The position numbers were made by a program, and so were the translations under genes. Below the pieces are notes generated by a model, which worked only from the letters and a program-made list of their open reading frames with translations, was not told the origin of the DNA and searched no databases. A stretch of 64,000 nucleotides of DNA from an uncultured Propionimicrobium sp. GTDB taxonomy: Bacteria; Actinomycetota; Actinomycetes; Propionibacteriales; Propionibacteriaceae. The stretch covers positions 1 through 64,000 of the forward strand of contig CAMIGX010000003.1 of NCBI GenBank assembly GCA_946221385.1, read 5' to 3'. Of this stretch, positions 54,255-60,920 are shown in pieces; the stretch's first letter is position 1; the number at the start of each line of letters is the position of its first letter.

Positions 54255-55015
54255 TTCGTTGCCTCCTGCATGCCGGTCCGGATCGCCAAGCCGGCCGCTG
54301 GTTCGTCGGTGATGATCGCGTCGGCGCCGCGGTCGATCAGGAAAGCCATGGCGCGTTCGTCATTGACTGTCCACGGCCGCACCTTTTGGCCGCGAGCGTG
54401 GAACTCGGCGATCGCGTCCAGGCCGGGCTGCAATTTGTCAGCGAAGACGATCGACAGGAAATTCGGATGCGCGCCATGTGCGTCGATGCGGTCGACGTAA
54501 TCCCACGGATCGATCAGGCCACTCATATAGAGCGGGAAGATTTGAGCTTGTGAGTTCAGCGTCCGGATTTTGCGCAAGCAATAGTGGTTGAAGCTGGAGT
54601 AGTAGCAGCGCTCGCTGATGCCAGAATCAGCGACGACGGCCAGCACTCGTTTTTCATAGTCAGGCTCGATCTTCTCGGCTGGTTTCAGTTCGACGTTGAC
54701 TTCTGCGTCCGGGAATTCGGCCACCAATTCCAAGACCTCGGCCAGCAGCGGAATCCGAGTGCGCTGCGAATAATCCGGCTTGACCACTGACGCATTCAGC
54801 TTCGCCAGCTCGGCGTAATCGTGATCGAAGACCATGCCGTGGCCGTCGGTCATGTCTTCAAGGTGCGTGTCATGAATGACGACGACCTGACCGTCCCGGC
54901 TCAGTTGGACGTCTAGCTCAATGCCGTCGGCGCCTAGTTCGAGCGCGGCGCGGAAAGATTCCAGAGTGTTGCCGGGTGCGGCAGAACAGCCGCGATGGCC
55001 GATGATCTTGGTCAC
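54251..55015 (-). CDS. Glycerophosphodiester phosphodiesterase
   Basis: A 254-residue GDPD-family enzyme hydrolysing glycerophosphodiesters to sn-glycerol 3-phosphate and an alcohol. Catalytic signature GHRGCSAAPGNTLESFRAALELGADGIELDVQLSRDGQVVVIHDTHLEDMTDG contains the two His and the metal-binding Glu and Asp. There is no signal peptide, so it acts in the cytoplasm. It forms a two-gene operon with the MFS transporter downstream. Confidence 0.92.
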   Translation of the reverse strand: MTKIIGHRGCSAAPGNTLESFRAALELGADGIELDVQLSRDGQVVVIHDTHLEDMTDGHGMVFDHDYAELAKLNASVVKPDYSQRTRIPLLAEVLELVAEFPDAEVNVELKPAEKIEPDYEKRVLAVVADSGISERCYYSSFNHYCLRKIRTLNSQAQIFPLYMSGLIDPWDYVDRIDAHGAHPNFLSIVFADKLQPGLDAIAEFHARGQKVRPWTVNDERAMAFLIDRGADAIITDEPAAGLAIRTGMQEATK

Positions 55016-55084
55016 GAGAACGACTTATTACCGAAACGGGGAGAACGTGCGGTTAACGCCCAGTTACCTCGGTAAGCGCAGGCG

Positions 55085-55591
55085 TCAGCCAGATGCTCGA
55101 CGGATTGCTTTCATCGGCAACCAAAGATGCAACGAGTTTGAGTTCAGCTCGAGGAACTCGGCGTGTTTGGTGTAGAAGTCCTTTGCGAGTTCGTCCCTGC
55201 AATGAACTAGAAGGGCAGCCGCTCCGATCGAGTGGCTCGCGTTCGCGGCTCGATTCACCGCGTCGTGCAGCATTGCTGAACCCAATCCGCGTCCTTGCAG
55301 TGTGGCGTCGATAGCGAAGCGTGCTAGCAGGATGCATGGAGTCGAGGCTGGGCGGCGAGCGCTGAGGCCATGCGGCAGCTCATCTTTTCGGACAGCAGCG
55401 GCAGACAGCGAGTAATAGCCTGCCAAGGTCTCCCCGAGGAACATGACGTAAGTAACGGCGTTGCCTGCTTGCATATTTTCCCAGGCAAACTTTTTGAACC
55501 ACTGGTCTAGTTCGGGGGCGCCGCTGTCGAACTGAAGGCGGGTGTCGGGCAGGGTCAGTCGACGGGGCTGGTGCAAAACGGGCTCAGTCAT
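55085..55591 (-). CDS. GNAT acetyltransferase toxin (TacT/AtaT type)
   Basis: A 168-residue GNAT-fold protein. The acetyl-CoA loop reads RFAIDATLQGRGLGSAML, and the C-terminal Tyr needed for catalysis lies in DELAKDFYTKHAEF. It resembles toxins that acetylate charged tRNA and block translation. It is preceded by a DUF1778-type RHH antitoxin with a 4-base overlap, the standard order. It sits just left of the peptide-biosynthesis island. Confidence 0.87.
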   Translation of the reverse strand: MTEPVLHQPRRLTLPDTRLQFDSGAPELDQWFKKFAWENMQAGNAVTYVMFLGETLAGYYSLSAAAVRKDELPHGLSARRPASTPCILLARFAIDATLQGRGLGSAMLHDAVNRAANASHSIGAAALLVHCRDELAKDFYTKHAEFLELNSNSLHLWLPMKAIRRASG

Positions 55592-55875
55592 TTGCCGGCG
55601 ATCGGGCGATCAAAGCCGGGATCTGAGCGTAGGAAAGCGTCTAGTCGAGGGGTCTCATATGGCTCGTCTAGCGCCCGCACGAATTCGTCGTAATCCTCAG
55701 GGGCAAGCACGAACTCGCGCTGATCGGCGAGCTGACGTTCAGCGGCCAACAGCGAGTTATGCAAAATGAAATCGCTCAAGCTGCGGTGATCGTCTGCTGC
55801 TGCCATGCGCAGCAGTTCTTGCTCCCTAGCGGTAGCCCGCAAATGAATTCGCTCAGTTTTCGCTGCGGTAGTCAT
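55588..55875 (-). CDS. DUF1778 antitoxin (TacA type)
   Basis: A 95-residue ribbon-helix-helix antitoxin: KTERIHLRATAREQELLRMAAADDHRSLSDFILHNSLLAAERQL is the DNA-binding and dimerisation part, and the C-terminal segment FVLAPEDYDEFVRALDEPYETPRLDAFLRSDPGFD wraps the toxin. ATG 55875 (MTTAAKTERIH) is chosen; the frame extends 7 codons into the palindrome that likely serves as its operator. Confidence 0.88.
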   Translation of the reverse strand: MTTAAKTERIHLRATAREQELLRMAAADDHRSLSDFILHNSLLAAERQLADQREFVLAPEDYDEFVRALDEPYETPRLDAFLRSDPGFDRPIAGK

Positions 55876-55891
55876 GTGTACATTGTACGCA
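55875..55891. promoter_or_regulatory. Candidate autoregulatory operator of the TA pair
   Basis: Imperfect 17-bp palindrome TGTGTACATTGTACGCA centred on 55883, with the core GTACA-T-TGTAC perfect. It directly abuts the antitoxin start, where RHH antitoxins usually bind. Confidence 0.55.
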
Positions 55892-55909
55892 CACACTAAC
55901 TAGATGAGG

Positions 55910-56020
55910 TCAGTTGGTCCAGGCGCGCCAGAGTTTGGCGTATTCACCGTCCAGAGCCATCAGCTGTTCGTGCGAGCCGAGTTCGGCAATGTTGCCATCG
56001 ATGACCACGACCATCCGGTG
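55910..56020 (-). pseudogene. Remnant of an ABC-exporter 3' end (left repeat of the LAP island)
   Basis: Read on the minus strand, the bases encode ...MVVVIDGNIAELGSHEQLMALDGEYAKLWRAWTN-stop. That matches the last 34 or so residues of the ABC exporter ending at 60921 (...IAVVIDGEIAELGSHDELMALDGEYAKLWHAWTN). A hand alignment gives 20 mismatches over 111 bases (about 82% identity). Upstream of this the homology ends abruptly. The two copies are direct repeats flanking the peptide-biosynthesis genes. Confidence 0.85.
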
Positions 56021-56098
56021 CGACAAACATAAGCCTCTGATCTGCCTAGAGAGCTCTTACCGTTCATGGATAGCGATCGAATATTGGCAAAGTAGCCA

Positions 56099-56127
56099 TT
56101 GACGCGCATCACTCAAAGTGATTGTAT
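56099..56127 (+). promoter_or_regulatory. Promoter of the LAP operon with operator-like inverted repeat
   Basis: TTGACG (56099-56104) and TTGTAT (56122-56127) are separated by exactly 17 bases, a good primary-sigma promoter. ATCACT-CAA-AGTGAT (56108-56122), a perfect inverted repeat, fills the spacer and touches the -10, an ideal place for a repressor. The first gene starts about 30 bases downstream, behind AGGAG. No regulator gene is in the island. Confidence 0.6.
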
Positions 56128-56162
56128 GTGGCTAGCAAGATCTCAAGCCCCCAGGAGTTCTA

Positions 56163-57002
56163 ATGCTACGTTTCGCTTCTCAATTTGATGCCCATCATTC
56201 GCGTTCATGCGTCCTGCTTAGAAGCGGTGAACGCCTCGTCAGAATCGAATCTGACGGGAGTGATGCATTTAGAAAACTAGCTCTTCTCGAGAGCGGTGTC
56301 GAACTTAATGAACTGTTGGACGGGCTAGCTCCATCAGTTCGAGAATCATTTAAAGAAACAATTCTCGATTTCCTGCGGTTAGGCTATCTAGAAGAATACC
56401 TAGACGGTGCTAACGCAACACCCGACCCTCCGCCAGTGATTAGCAGTGTTGCACCTCTGCCACAAGAGCTGCAACAGCTGTTAGAGGCATCGAAAGCTGT
56501 TGCATGGCGCACCGATGAATCACTGCTTGATGAAATTGACATGTATCTTTGGCCAATAGCAAGATCAACGACTAGGCAAATAGTCCAGGAATTCCGCCAG
56601 TTCGATGGCAAGATGGCCAAAATCTGTCCCGTAATCGCGTCATCCGGGGATTTTTGTCAAATTGGACCAATTCTGACTAGTGAAGAAAGCTCATGTGTAT
56701 TATGCTCCGCCTTCTGGCGTTCGTCAGGGCTTAACCGAAGCGCCGACATGCTAAATGTCAGCTTCATTGGAACATGGGAAAAAACATTACGGGAGAGACA
56801 AATTATTCCAGCTTTGGTTGGTGCAATTTGTTCTTTTAGTAGAACGCTAAAATATAGCCCCAACGAGATTCCTCTTCGGGTCTGTACTGTAAGTTCTCCC
56901 GACATATTCCCTCAGGTCAACTGGAAAATTGCGATGAAGGCTCCGCAATGCCCAGGGTGTTCCATCTTGGATCCTGTAGTTCCGTGGGCGCTAGTCGATT
57001 AG
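56163..57002 (+). CDS. Cyclodehydratase E1-like partner with RRE (SagC-type)
   Basis: Partner protein that binds the precursor's leader peptide and presents it to the YcaO enzyme. Residues about 20-80 form a winged-helix PqqD-like RRE (ERLVRIESDGSDAFRKLALLESGVELNELLDGLAPSVRESFKETILDFLRLGYLEEY). The C-terminal half has the family phrase IGPILTSEESSCVLCSAFWR and two CxxC pairs (C178/C181 and C263/C266) that should hold a structural zinc. At 279 residues it is shorter than SagC (about 350). The YcaO gene follows after 9 bases. Codon use is A+T-richer than in the host genes around it. Confidence 0.83.
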   Translation: MLRFASQFDAHHSRSCVLLRSGERLVRIESDGSDAFRKLALLESGVELNELLDGLAPSVRESFKETILDFLRLGYLEEYLDGANATPDPPPVISSVAPLPQELQQLLEASKAVAWRTDESLLDEIDMYLWPIARSTTRQIVQEFRQFDGKMAKICPVIASSGDFCQIGPILTSEESSCVLCSAFWRSSGLNRSADMLNVSFIGTWEKTLRERQIIPALVGAICSFSRTLKYSPNEIPLRVCTVSSPDIFPQVNWKIAMKAPQCPGCSILDPVVPWALVD

Positions 57003-57011
57003 TGGGCCATC

Positions 57012-58259
57012 ATGCGTTTCGCTGGATTACTGCCACTGCCACTGCGGGCAGCATGCGACACCACCTTTGGGCCGGTGTACTCAATCGATCGTCTCCGTGC
57101 CCCGCGAGAGGGCTATGCCCTGCCCTCGTTCGTCGCCCGGGGCCCAGACTTGGAAAGTCTTTTTGGGTCCACCACTCAAATATTCGGAACGGGATACCAT
57201 TCCACTGACTCCGTGGCCGCTACCATGGCGGTGGGAGAGGCCTTCGAGCGACTTGCGCTGCACATAGGACCCAGTAATTCTTCAATTTCTGTTCCCCTTA
57301 CAGGCTCAAGCGACACGCGCGAAGCGCATATTGCTTGGTCAAAGTTTGGCTGTTGTGATCATCACTCGCAAGAGGACGAAAATGGGTTATCTTCAGTCTA
57401 TGTATATGCTACGCATCTGGCTTCGAATGAGTCGAATCTAGTTCCGCTGGAAGCCGTGAATTTCGGGCACATCCTGCGGTCGCGGATCCCCACCTCTACA
57501 GGAGCTGCGGTACATTCGTCATATCAACTAGCCGTGCGAGCCGGAGTCCTCGAAGCGCTTGAACGAGACGCCTTTATGGGCATGTGGTACTCGAGGAAAG
57601 TGTTCCCTACAATCGTCCCAGATGCTGATTCGCTGCTCTACGAGTATCTTATAGCAGCACGGGGCGATGCGCCTGAATTGCACTTAATAGACTTATCGAG
57701 TATTCACCGCATCCCTTGCGTTGTGGCTATAACTTTTGGTGAAGCTGGACGTTATGGAATCGGCGCTGCGGCTAAGTCATCTCTTCACGCAGCAGCAGTT
57801 TCAGCTGCTAATGAAGCGATGAGCGTTTACAATCATGCATTCTTCGAGCCGACGGTTCGCGTCATTCATGACGCCAATGAAATTGCTAGTTTTGAAGATC
57901 ACGTAGCATGGTACCAAGACAATTCATCACGAGTGGAATCTTTGCGCTGGATGGCGTCAGGGGAGCAGATTCAATACTCCAATGACACCCTTCTTGAAAC
58001 CTGGCATGAGCCTAATTTTGACAATGCATTAATTGAGACTCTTCATATTTCGGGCATCGATACTTTTGTCGTTCCATTAGCGTCATCGCAATCGCGATCA
58101 TTTGGGCTTGAAGCCGTAAAAGTGGTTGCTACTGGCGCACTCGACCTGACTGTGGGAGTCTCGGGTCAATGCGTTAATCATCGGCGTTTTAGTTCGCAAT
58201 CATTCAGACGAGTCTTCGGTTGCCCAACAATCAACTTAGATCCGCATCCCTTTCCCTAG
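57012..58259 (+). CDS. YcaO cyclodehydratase (SagD-type)
   Basis: ATP-dependent enzyme that converts Cys, Ser and Thr of the precursor peptide to thiazolines and (methyl)oxazolines. ATP/Mg-binding motifs are AVGEAFERLALH (residues 73-84), RAGVLEALERDAFMGMWYS (about 176-194) and GIGAAAKSSLHAAAVSAANEA. It ends in PHPFP, the C-terminal PxPxP motif typical of azoline-forming YcaO proteins and important for catalysis. The length is 415 residues. Adjacent genes supply the leader-binding partner and the dehydrogenase, so azole formation is the obvious role. Confidence 0.93.
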   Translation: MRFAGLLPLPLRAACDTTFGPVYSIDRLRAPREGYALPSFVARGPDLESLFGSTTQIFGTGYHSTDSVAATMAVGEAFERLALHIGPSNSSISVPLTGSSDTREAHIAWSKFGCCDHHSQEDENGLSSVYVYATHLASNESNLVPLEAVNFGHILRSRIPTSTGAAVHSSYQLAVRAGVLEALERDAFMGMWYSRKVFPTIVPDADSLLYEYLIAARGDAPELHLIDLSSIHRIPCVVAITFGEAGRYGIGAAAKSSLHAAAVSAANEAMSVYNHAFFEPTVRVIHDANEIASFEDHVAWYQDNSSRVESLRWMASGEQIQYSNDTLLETWHEPNFDNALIETLHISGIDTFVVPLASSQSRSFGLEAVKVVATGALDLTVGVSGQCVNHRRFSSQSFRRVFGCPTINLDPHPFP

Positions 58260-58268
58260 GACTAACTT

Positions 58269-59102
58269 ATGAGAAGATTGACAGAAGACTCATTGACCTC
58301 AGACGAGTATCCACATGACGAGATATATAATGCCGTCTCAAAAATTTCTCCATACGCCCATGCAACTCCAGCAACCAGGATTATTGAATATTCGCGATCG
58401 GAAGCATTGCAGGGGGGGTTGTCTCGCTCGGGGACGGCATTCAGGCATCTCGAAGAGAGTGATGCCGTAGATATCCCGGACGCCCCGTCTTCTTCACTCG
58501 GGAAGGTCTTGGCGGCACGGAGATCCGTCCGTGAATTCGGTGGCGGGAGCCTGCCGGATTATGTCATTGCAGCGTTGCTTCGACCATACTTTGTCAGGCA
58601 AGAATCACGACCCGGCGTGTATGTGTCAGAAGTCCCGTCAGCCGGTGCTTTACATGGTCTTGAAATTGCAGCAGCAACGCTCGACGAAGGATACGTCGTC
58701 GAAGCGTGGGCAAGGACTCCCAATCTCAATATGATCACTAAAATCAAGGATTTCAAGAAGACGTCCATGAACGTGATAAGTACAAATCCTTTAGCACTCA
58801 CAAACGCATCCCATTTGGTGTTCATATTCGGGAATTACGGACGCACTAGGATCAAGTATGGGCTGCGCACATTAAGACTACTACATATTGAGGCTGGGTG
58901 TTGCGTTATGGCAATGCAATTGCTAGCTGTTGAAATGGGAATAGGTTGCTACATTTCTACCGAGTTTTATGACAATAGTGTTGAGCAGATGTTTGGCGTG
59001 GATGGAAACAATATCTCACTAATCACCACGTTAGTTTTGGGGAAAATGAAAGGAGGTGAGTCGAATGTTCCCGGTGATCGATACCCGACCAACGGGAGGT
59101 AA
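58269..59102 (+). CDS. SagB-type FMN-dependent azoline dehydrogenase
   Basis: Nitroreductase-fold flavoenzyme that oxidises azolines to aromatic azoles. SagB hallmarks are LGKVLAARRSVREFGGGSLP (residues 77-96) and SEVPSAGALHGLEIAAATL (120-138), then the flavin-pocket and dimer segments toward the C-terminus (EAGCCVMAMQLLAVEMGIGCYIS). Its last 38 bases overlap the start of the precursor gene. The start has AGGA 8 bases upstream. At 277 residues it is of compact size. Confidence 0.9.
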   Translation: MRRLTEDSLTSDEYPHDEIYNAVSKISPYAHATPATRIIEYSRSEALQGGLSRSGTAFRHLEESDAVDIPDAPSSSLGKVLAARRSVREFGGGSLPDYVIAALLRPYFVRQESRPGVYVSEVPSAGALHGLEIAAATLDEGYVVEAWARTPNLNMITKIKDFKKTSMNVISTNPLALTNASHLVFIFGNYGRTRIKYGLRTLRLLHIEAGCCVMAMQLLAVEMGIGCYISTEFYDNSVEQMFGVDGNNISLITTLVLGKMKGGESNVPGDRYPTNGR

Positions 59103-59208
59103 ATCACCCTCTCCAATAGAGGGCGGTGGAGGACAATGCAGCTCCGGTATCCGTTTCTGCATTATCTTTTGTTGCTGCGGTGGATCTACGCCGACTCCTG
59201 GGCCGTGA
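59065..59208 (+). CDS. LAP/TOMM precursor peptide
   Basis: A 47-residue peptide starting at ATG 59065 with a near-consensus AAAGGAGGTGA ribosome-binding site, GGAGG being 8 bases before the ATG. The start lies inside the end of sagB. The leader (about residues 1-23) starts MFPVIDTRPTGGKSP and ends in four glycines (G20-G23). The C-terminal core has C25, S26, S27, C32, C36, C37, C38, S41, T42 and T44, i.e. ten residues that the YcaO enzyme could cyclise, between hydrophobic I29, F31, I33, I34 and F35. The tail is GGSTPTPGP. Placement, ribosome-binding site and composition identify it as the substrate; the product and cleavage site are inferred. Confidence 0.88.
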   Translation: MFPVIDTRPTGGKSPSPIEGGGGQCSSGIRFCIIFCCCGGSTPTPGP

Positions 59209-59257
59209 CCACTCAAAGAATATCTCGCTATCTGTAAGTGTTTTGTTATCGACTGGG

Positions 59258-59282
59258 GAGGGGAACGTTCAACGTTCCCCTC
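59258..59282 (+). terminator. Hairpin after the precursor gene, candidate leaky terminator
   Basis: GAGGGGAACGTT-C-AACGTTCCCCTC is a perfect 12-bp stem with a tight loop, 50 bases past the precursor stop and just before the ABC ribosome-binding site. It has only a weak CT-rich tail. In the streptolysin S operon an internal terminator after sagA raises precursor levels above the downstream genes; this hairpin is in the same place. Confidence 0.6.
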
Positions 59283-59303
59283 TCTCCTAGGAGGATGCTC
59301 TGA

Positions 59304-60197
59304 ATGGTTGACTTCGCTTGTGAGTTTGACGCGGTTTCATTCAAATACAAGAATAGCGAGGAGGTCCTTAAGGAGGCATCTTTAAAGATTCCGATGGGGG
59401 CAGCAGTCTGTGTTGCAGGTCGGAATGGCGCTGGGAAAAGCACCTTGATCAACCTTGGCTTAGGTAGACTACGGCCTAAATCCGGCGAAGTGAAAATCTT
59501 TGGTAGCCCGTTAAAACACTGGAAACAGCGCAGTTCCATAGGTTATGCCCCGCAACACAGCGTCCTGCCAGACCTCGCGCCGGTCAAATTTGTACTATCG
59601 ATGGTCGCGGAGCACTACCGATATGCAGGGTTCGAGCCCGAAGTCGATAAATTGATCGATGCTCTGAATCTCGAGCAGGTGCTCCCTAAACGGTGTGCAG
59701 CCCTATCAGGGGGTCTCGCAAAGCGCGTAAGCCTTGCATGTGCTCTTATGCACAATCCCTCTCTTGCCGTCTTGGATGAGCCAACCGCGGGGTTGGACCG
59801 AGAAGGTCGGGCTCTCCTCCTAGAGCTGCTTGTCAAGCATATTGCGTCTGGAAGATCGATATTGTGGACCACCCATAATCCTAGCGATCTATTCGCAATG
59901 AACTCCAGAGTAGCGCTCTTGCGGGATGGCAAAGTAACGGATTGGGGTTCGATCTGGGGGCTAGTCGAAAGTGAGGACAGCTCATTGCTCGAGGTAATGT
60001 CTGCTAACGCCCCCGAATCGGTACTAGGGCTCAAGATTCATCGGGAGGGCGCGGTCGGCAGATATGTCGTCAAGAATAAGGATCTCGCTGAGGTTGAGGC
60101 AGCACTCGCGCGCGAAGGCCACCGCGCAACCAGAGGTCCGCTTACCCCCGAGATCTTCATGTCGACATTTCTGGGGGTAGACAGTGAGGACTCTTAG
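59304..60197 (+). CDS. ABC transporter ATP-binding protein of the LAP island
   Basis: A 297-residue CcmA/NatA-type ATPase: Walker A GRNGAGKSTLIN (residues 39-50), Q-loop YAPQH, signature LSGGLAKRVSLACAL, Walker B LAVLDEPTAGLDREG and H-loop TTHNPSDLF. A C-terminal extension of about 80 residues follows. AGGAGG stands 9 bases before ATG 59304. With the next gene it should export the mature peptide and/or give self-protection, as SagGHI does for streptolysin S. Confidence 0.92.
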   Translation: MVDFACEFDAVSFKYKNSEEVLKEASLKIPMGAAVCVAGRNGAGKSTLINLGLGRLRPKSGEVKIFGSPLKHWKQRSSIGYAPQHSVLPDLAPVKFVLSMVAEHYRYAGFEPEVDKLIDALNLEQVLPKRCAALSGGLAKRVSLACALMHNPSLAVLDEPTAGLDREGRALLLELLVKHIASGRSILWTTHNPSDLFAMNSRVALLRDGKVTDWGSIWGLVESEDSSLLEVMSANAPESVLGLKIHREGAVGRYVVKNKDLAEVEAALAREGHRATRGPLTPEIFMSTFLGVDSEDS

Positions 60198-60891
60198 GAT
60201 AATACGGGATTACGCACTCCTCGCGATGCTGCCTTTGAGATATGTGTGGTTCTCGACTTTGGTAGTAGCGCTCGTTCCGGCCGTTCTCTTCGTGTTCTTT
60301 GGGATTGGTGGTAGTGACCGAGCGCCACAGTTCTCGGCCGCCTACGCCATGTTCATCGCCATTAACTCGGCGATGGGACAGGCGGCTTATGCGACCGCCG
60401 GTGATCGGTTACCGACATTCGAGAATTGGACCACTAATCTTCCGGTACCCACATCATTGAGATTAACAGGACGAAGCATAGGTGGGTACATTATTCTTTT
60501 AGTTAGCCTTCTTCCACTTATTTCAGTCGTCGCGGTGACGGCCTCAAGTTCAATGCCTGCAATCTTATCGGCTCTAGCCGCCACCTTATTAACGGCGGGT
60601 ATATTCTCCGCAATCGGGATTATCGTAGGAATGCTGTTCAACCGCGAGGTCATTAGCAGCGTTATAACGGTAATCTTCTTCGTGCTGGTCGCTTGCGGAG
60701 GTATATTCACTGCTGGCGATCGTCCCGCGTGGGTCCCAGCGCCCCTCTTCGAGGCCATGCCAACAGTAGTGATTCTTGATCTTGTCTATAAACCGGGCAT
60801 TGAAGCTCTGATCAGATATCTACTGTGGATTGGAGCGCTTGTCCTGATAATCGCCTGGCTAAATCGACGGCAAGCTATTCGAGAATATTAA
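60184..60891 (+). CDS. ABC-2 type permease of the LAP island
   Basis: A 235-residue permease with six predicted helices (about residues 15-37, 50-70, 95-120, 125-150, 155-175 and 205-225), overlapping the ATPase gene by 14 bases and starting at GTG 60184. As the only permease gene it probably forms a homodimer. It is the last gene of the island, 29 bases before the convergent ABC exporter whose 3' end is the right flanking repeat. Confidence 0.88.
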   Translation: MRTLRIIRDYALLAMLPLRYVWFSTLVVALVPAVLFVFFGIGGSDRAPQFSAAYAMFIAINSAMGQAAYATAGDRLPTFENWTTNLPVPTSLRLTGRSIGGYIILLVSLLPLISVVAVTASSSMPAILSALAATLLTAGIFSAIGIIVGMLFNREVISSVITVIFFVLVACGGIFTAGDRPAWVPAPLFEAMPTVVILDLVYKPGIEALIRYLLWIGALVLIIAWLNRRQAIREY

Positions 60892-60920
60892 TTGGCTTCT
60901 ATCGGGCGATGATGTTACGG

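Noticed and set aside
59065..59208. Thiopeptide or plantazolicin precursor
   Set aside because: No lantibiotic-type dehydratase, cycloaddition enzyme or methyltransferase is encoded nearby, and the core does not match either class beyond a faint R..II pattern.
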